A stretch of DNA of 64,000 nucleotides, taken from the NCBI RefSeq assembly GCF_000737705.1, contig NZ_JPRH01000004.1, forward strand, positions 434,001 to 498,000. Reading direction: 5' to 3'. Source of the DNA: Chryseobacterium soli (lineage in GTDB: Bacteria > Bacteroidota > Bacteroidia > Flavobacteriales > Weeksellaceae). Made by a program: the position numbers and the translations under genes. This document shows, piece after piece, positions 62,357 through 64,000 of the stretch; position 1 is the first letter of the stretch; the number at the start of each line of letters is the position of its first letter. The notes under the pieces were generated by a model, which was not told the origin of the DNA, searched no databases, and worked only from the letters and a program-made list of their open reading frames with translations.

Positions 62357-64000
62357 ATGAATCAGCTTTTTAGAAGAAAAATCTATTCAGAGACGGACAC
62401 ATCTACCAGCCTTTTAAGAGTTTTAGGCGTTTGGGACATCGTTTTTTTTGGCATTGCGGCCATTATTGGAGCAGGAAGTTTTAGCAGTTTAGGAGAAGCC
62501 GTTTTCAGAGGCGGTCCCGGTGTTATCCTGCTATATTTGATCTGTGGTTTCGCCTGTGGTTTTACGGCATTATGCTACGCTGAATTTGCCAGCAGAATTC
62601 CTACAGCAGGCTCCGCCTATACTTATGCTTACGCAAGTTTCGGGGAATTGATCGCCTGGATCATTGGCTGGGCTCTGATCATGGAATATTCATTCGGAAA
62701 TATATATGTAGCCTTTTCATGGTCGGATTATTTCACCAGTTTTCTGCATCGTTTAGGCATGCATATTCCCGATTACCTTACCTGCAGTTACACGGAGGCT
62801 AAAAAAGCATTCATGAACGGTTCTACCAATACAGAATTGATTAATGCCTGGAAATCCGCACCTTTGATCGGAAGCTTAAAATTCATTGTTGATGTTCCTG
62901 CCTTGGTTATCAACGGATTGATCACATGGCTTTGTTATGTGGGGGTTAAGGAAAGTAAAAATTTCAACAACTCATTGGTAATCTTAAAATTAGCCGTAAT
63001 TGTTTTGGTTATTCTTGTAGGTTTCTCTTATATCAATACAGAAAACTGGACACCTATCAATCCAGAAACGAAGGTTGCTTCTTTCATGCCTAATGGTTTC
63101 GCTGGGGTAATGAGCGCTGTTTCCGGGGTTTTCTTTGCTTATATCGGTTTTGATGCATTAAGTGTACTTTCTGAAGAAACAAAAGATCCTCAAAAGACAT
63201 TACCAAAAGGGATGATCATTTCACTTGTATTGTGTACTGTTATTTATATTGCGTTAACATTGGTACTTACAGGAATGGTTGATTACCGAAAATTTGACGG
63301 TATCGGAGATCCGCTTTCCTTCATCTTTGAAAAAACGAATGCTAATGTCGCATGGATGGAACTTGTGGTTTCATTTGTAGCTATTGTGGCTATTACTACC
63401 GTATTATTAGTATTCCAGATGGGACAGCCCAGAATTTGGTATGCCATGAGCCGTGACGGGCTGATGCCTGAAAAATTCAAAACTGTGCATCCAAAATATA
63501 AAACACCTTCATTTGCAACGATCGTAACCGGTATTGCCGTAGGAGTTCCTATCTTATTTACAGATAAAACATTTATCCTTGATTTTACAAGTATCGGGAC
63601 TATTTTCGCTTTTGTTTTGGTATGTGCCGGCGTTTTAATGCTTCCTGCCAAAGAAAAAATCAAAGGCAGATTCCATCTTCCTTATATTAACGGTAAAATC
63701 ATTTTTCCGATTATATTTATCGGCGCATTAATTGGTTTCTACTTTTGGCAGCCTGGATTTTTCGCCACGTTAATGGACTGGAAAGATCCCAAAGAAGGGG
63801 AATTCAGAGCATCGATCTTTGTTTTCATTATCATTAATCTGGTGCTTTGTATCGTTACTTTTCTTAAAAACTTCTCTTTAATTCCTTTAATCGGTTTAAG
63901 CTCTTGTTTATACCTGCTTACCGGAATGAGCCACGAAAACTGGTTCTGGTTCGGAATGTGGTTTGCGGTAGGTCTGGTGATCTATTTCTGCTACGGTTAT
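62357..64000 (+). CDS. APC-family amino acid permease (partial, runs off window)
   Basis: At least 548 residues, open to the window end. Starts MNQLFRRKIYSETDTSTSL, followed by the APC first-helix signature IAAIIGAGSFSSLGEAV, the GSAYTYAYASFGELIAWIIGW region of helix 3, and a long series of hydrophobic helices, with FAYIGFDALSVLSEETKDPQ, typical of cationic or basic amino acid permeases (YfnA/CAT-like). It imports amino acids in symport or exchange; substrate specificity cannot be read from sequence. Divergent from the TPR/beta-barrel unit. Confidence 0.93.
   Translation, partial: MNQLFRRKIYSETDTSTSLLRVLGVWDIVFFGIAAIIGAGSFSSLGEAVFRGGPGVILLYLICGFACGFTALCYAEFASRIPTAGSAYTYAYASFGELIAWIIGWALIMEYSFGNIYVAFSWSDYFTSFLHRLGMHIPDYLTCSYTEAKKAFMNGSTNTELINAWKSAPLIGSLKFIVDVPALVINGLITWLCYVGVKESKNFNNSLVILKLAVIVLVILVGFSYINTENWTPINPETKVASFMPNGFAGVMSAVSGVFFAYIGFDALSVLSEETKDPQKTLPKGMIISLVLCTVIYIALTLVLTGMVDYRKFDGIGDPLSFIFEKTNANVAWMELVVSFVAIVAITTVLLVFQMGQPRIWYAMSRDGLMPEKFKTVHPKYKTPSFATIVTGIAVGVPILFTDKTFILDFTSIGTIFAFVLVCAGVLMLPAKEKIKGRFHLPYINGKIIFPIIFIGALIGFYFWQPGFFATLMDWKDPKEGEFRASIFVFIIINLVLCIVTFLKNFSLIPLIGLSSCLYLLTGMSHENWFWFGMWFAVGLVIYFCYGY

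Overview
The window is low-GC chromosomal DNA from a member of the Bacteroidota, most likely Flavobacteriia and probably Chryseobacterium or a close relative. The genus is inferred from gene content and style: promoters match the Bacteroidota -7 consensus TAnnTTTG, surface genes are secreted-fibre and TonB-type, there is a 58-residue H1-like histone, a double-glycine 'bacteriocin-like' peptide leader, and paired class I terpene synthases. I found no phage, plasmid or conjugative backbone, no CRISPR array, no intact insertion sequence and no rRNA. There is one tRNA, tRNA-Arg(TCG).

Layout. 0.1-3.7 kb: a DigH/YngK-like glycan hydrolase lipoprotein and typA. 3.9-7.4 kb: two beta-helix, tail-spike-like proteins without signal peptides, each preceded by the same ~95-nt leader, which carries two dyads and a promoter. 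7.4-13.4 kb: DUF1294 protein, DJ-1/PfpI protein, tex plus an RDD membrane protein, a secreted M28 peptidase and the histone. 13.6-19.3 kb: a MocR regulator divergent from a GNAT-like gene, an AraC regulator with an MFS exporter, and a Crp-type regulator with a small membrane protein. 19.5-26.0 kb: GT14-type glycosyltransferase, GNAT acetyltransferase, two overlapping unknown small ORFs convergent with a knottin-like peptide gene, SemiSWEET, an exported RidA-like protein lacking the usual catalytic Arg, and an AsmA/DUF748 protein. 26.1-29.8 kb: the oxidative pentose phosphate operon gnd-zwf-pgl.

30-35.7 kb: small HTH proteins flank a TPR-AraC regulator, followed by two tandem terpene synthases. 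35.8-38.5 kb: a three-gene operon of secreted proteins with C1q/TNF-like C-termini. 39.3-43.3 kb: an esterase abutting the 3' remnant of a Crp/Fnr gene, and a redox cluster in which an HxlR regulator is divergent from azoR and followed by a PhzF-like gene. 43.3-44.3 kb is gene-poor and holds a MITE-like palindromic element. 44.3-57 kb: an MG2/TonB-plug fusion protein, a small secreted beta protein, a second pair of small HTH genes with a decayed third copy beside them, two paralogous fibre-like secreted proteins, a FixL-like kinase (without the heme-ligand His) with a REC-Crp regulator, and a fibre-like protein containing a 459-bp tandem duplication. 57.2-64 kb: tRNA-Arg, an outer-membrane beta-barrel and a 987-residue TPR protein in one operon, and a divergent APC-family permease that runs off the window.

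Best candidates for new biology: the double-glycine-leader peptide with the cysteine pattern of an inhibitor cystine knot; the duplicated leader in front of the two spike-like genes; the tandem terpene synthases with complementary motif deviations; the small-HTH family with its fossil copy; and the FixL-like/REC-Crp pair next to the fibre-like genes. Functions are inferred from motifs in translated sequence only; no database search was possible.
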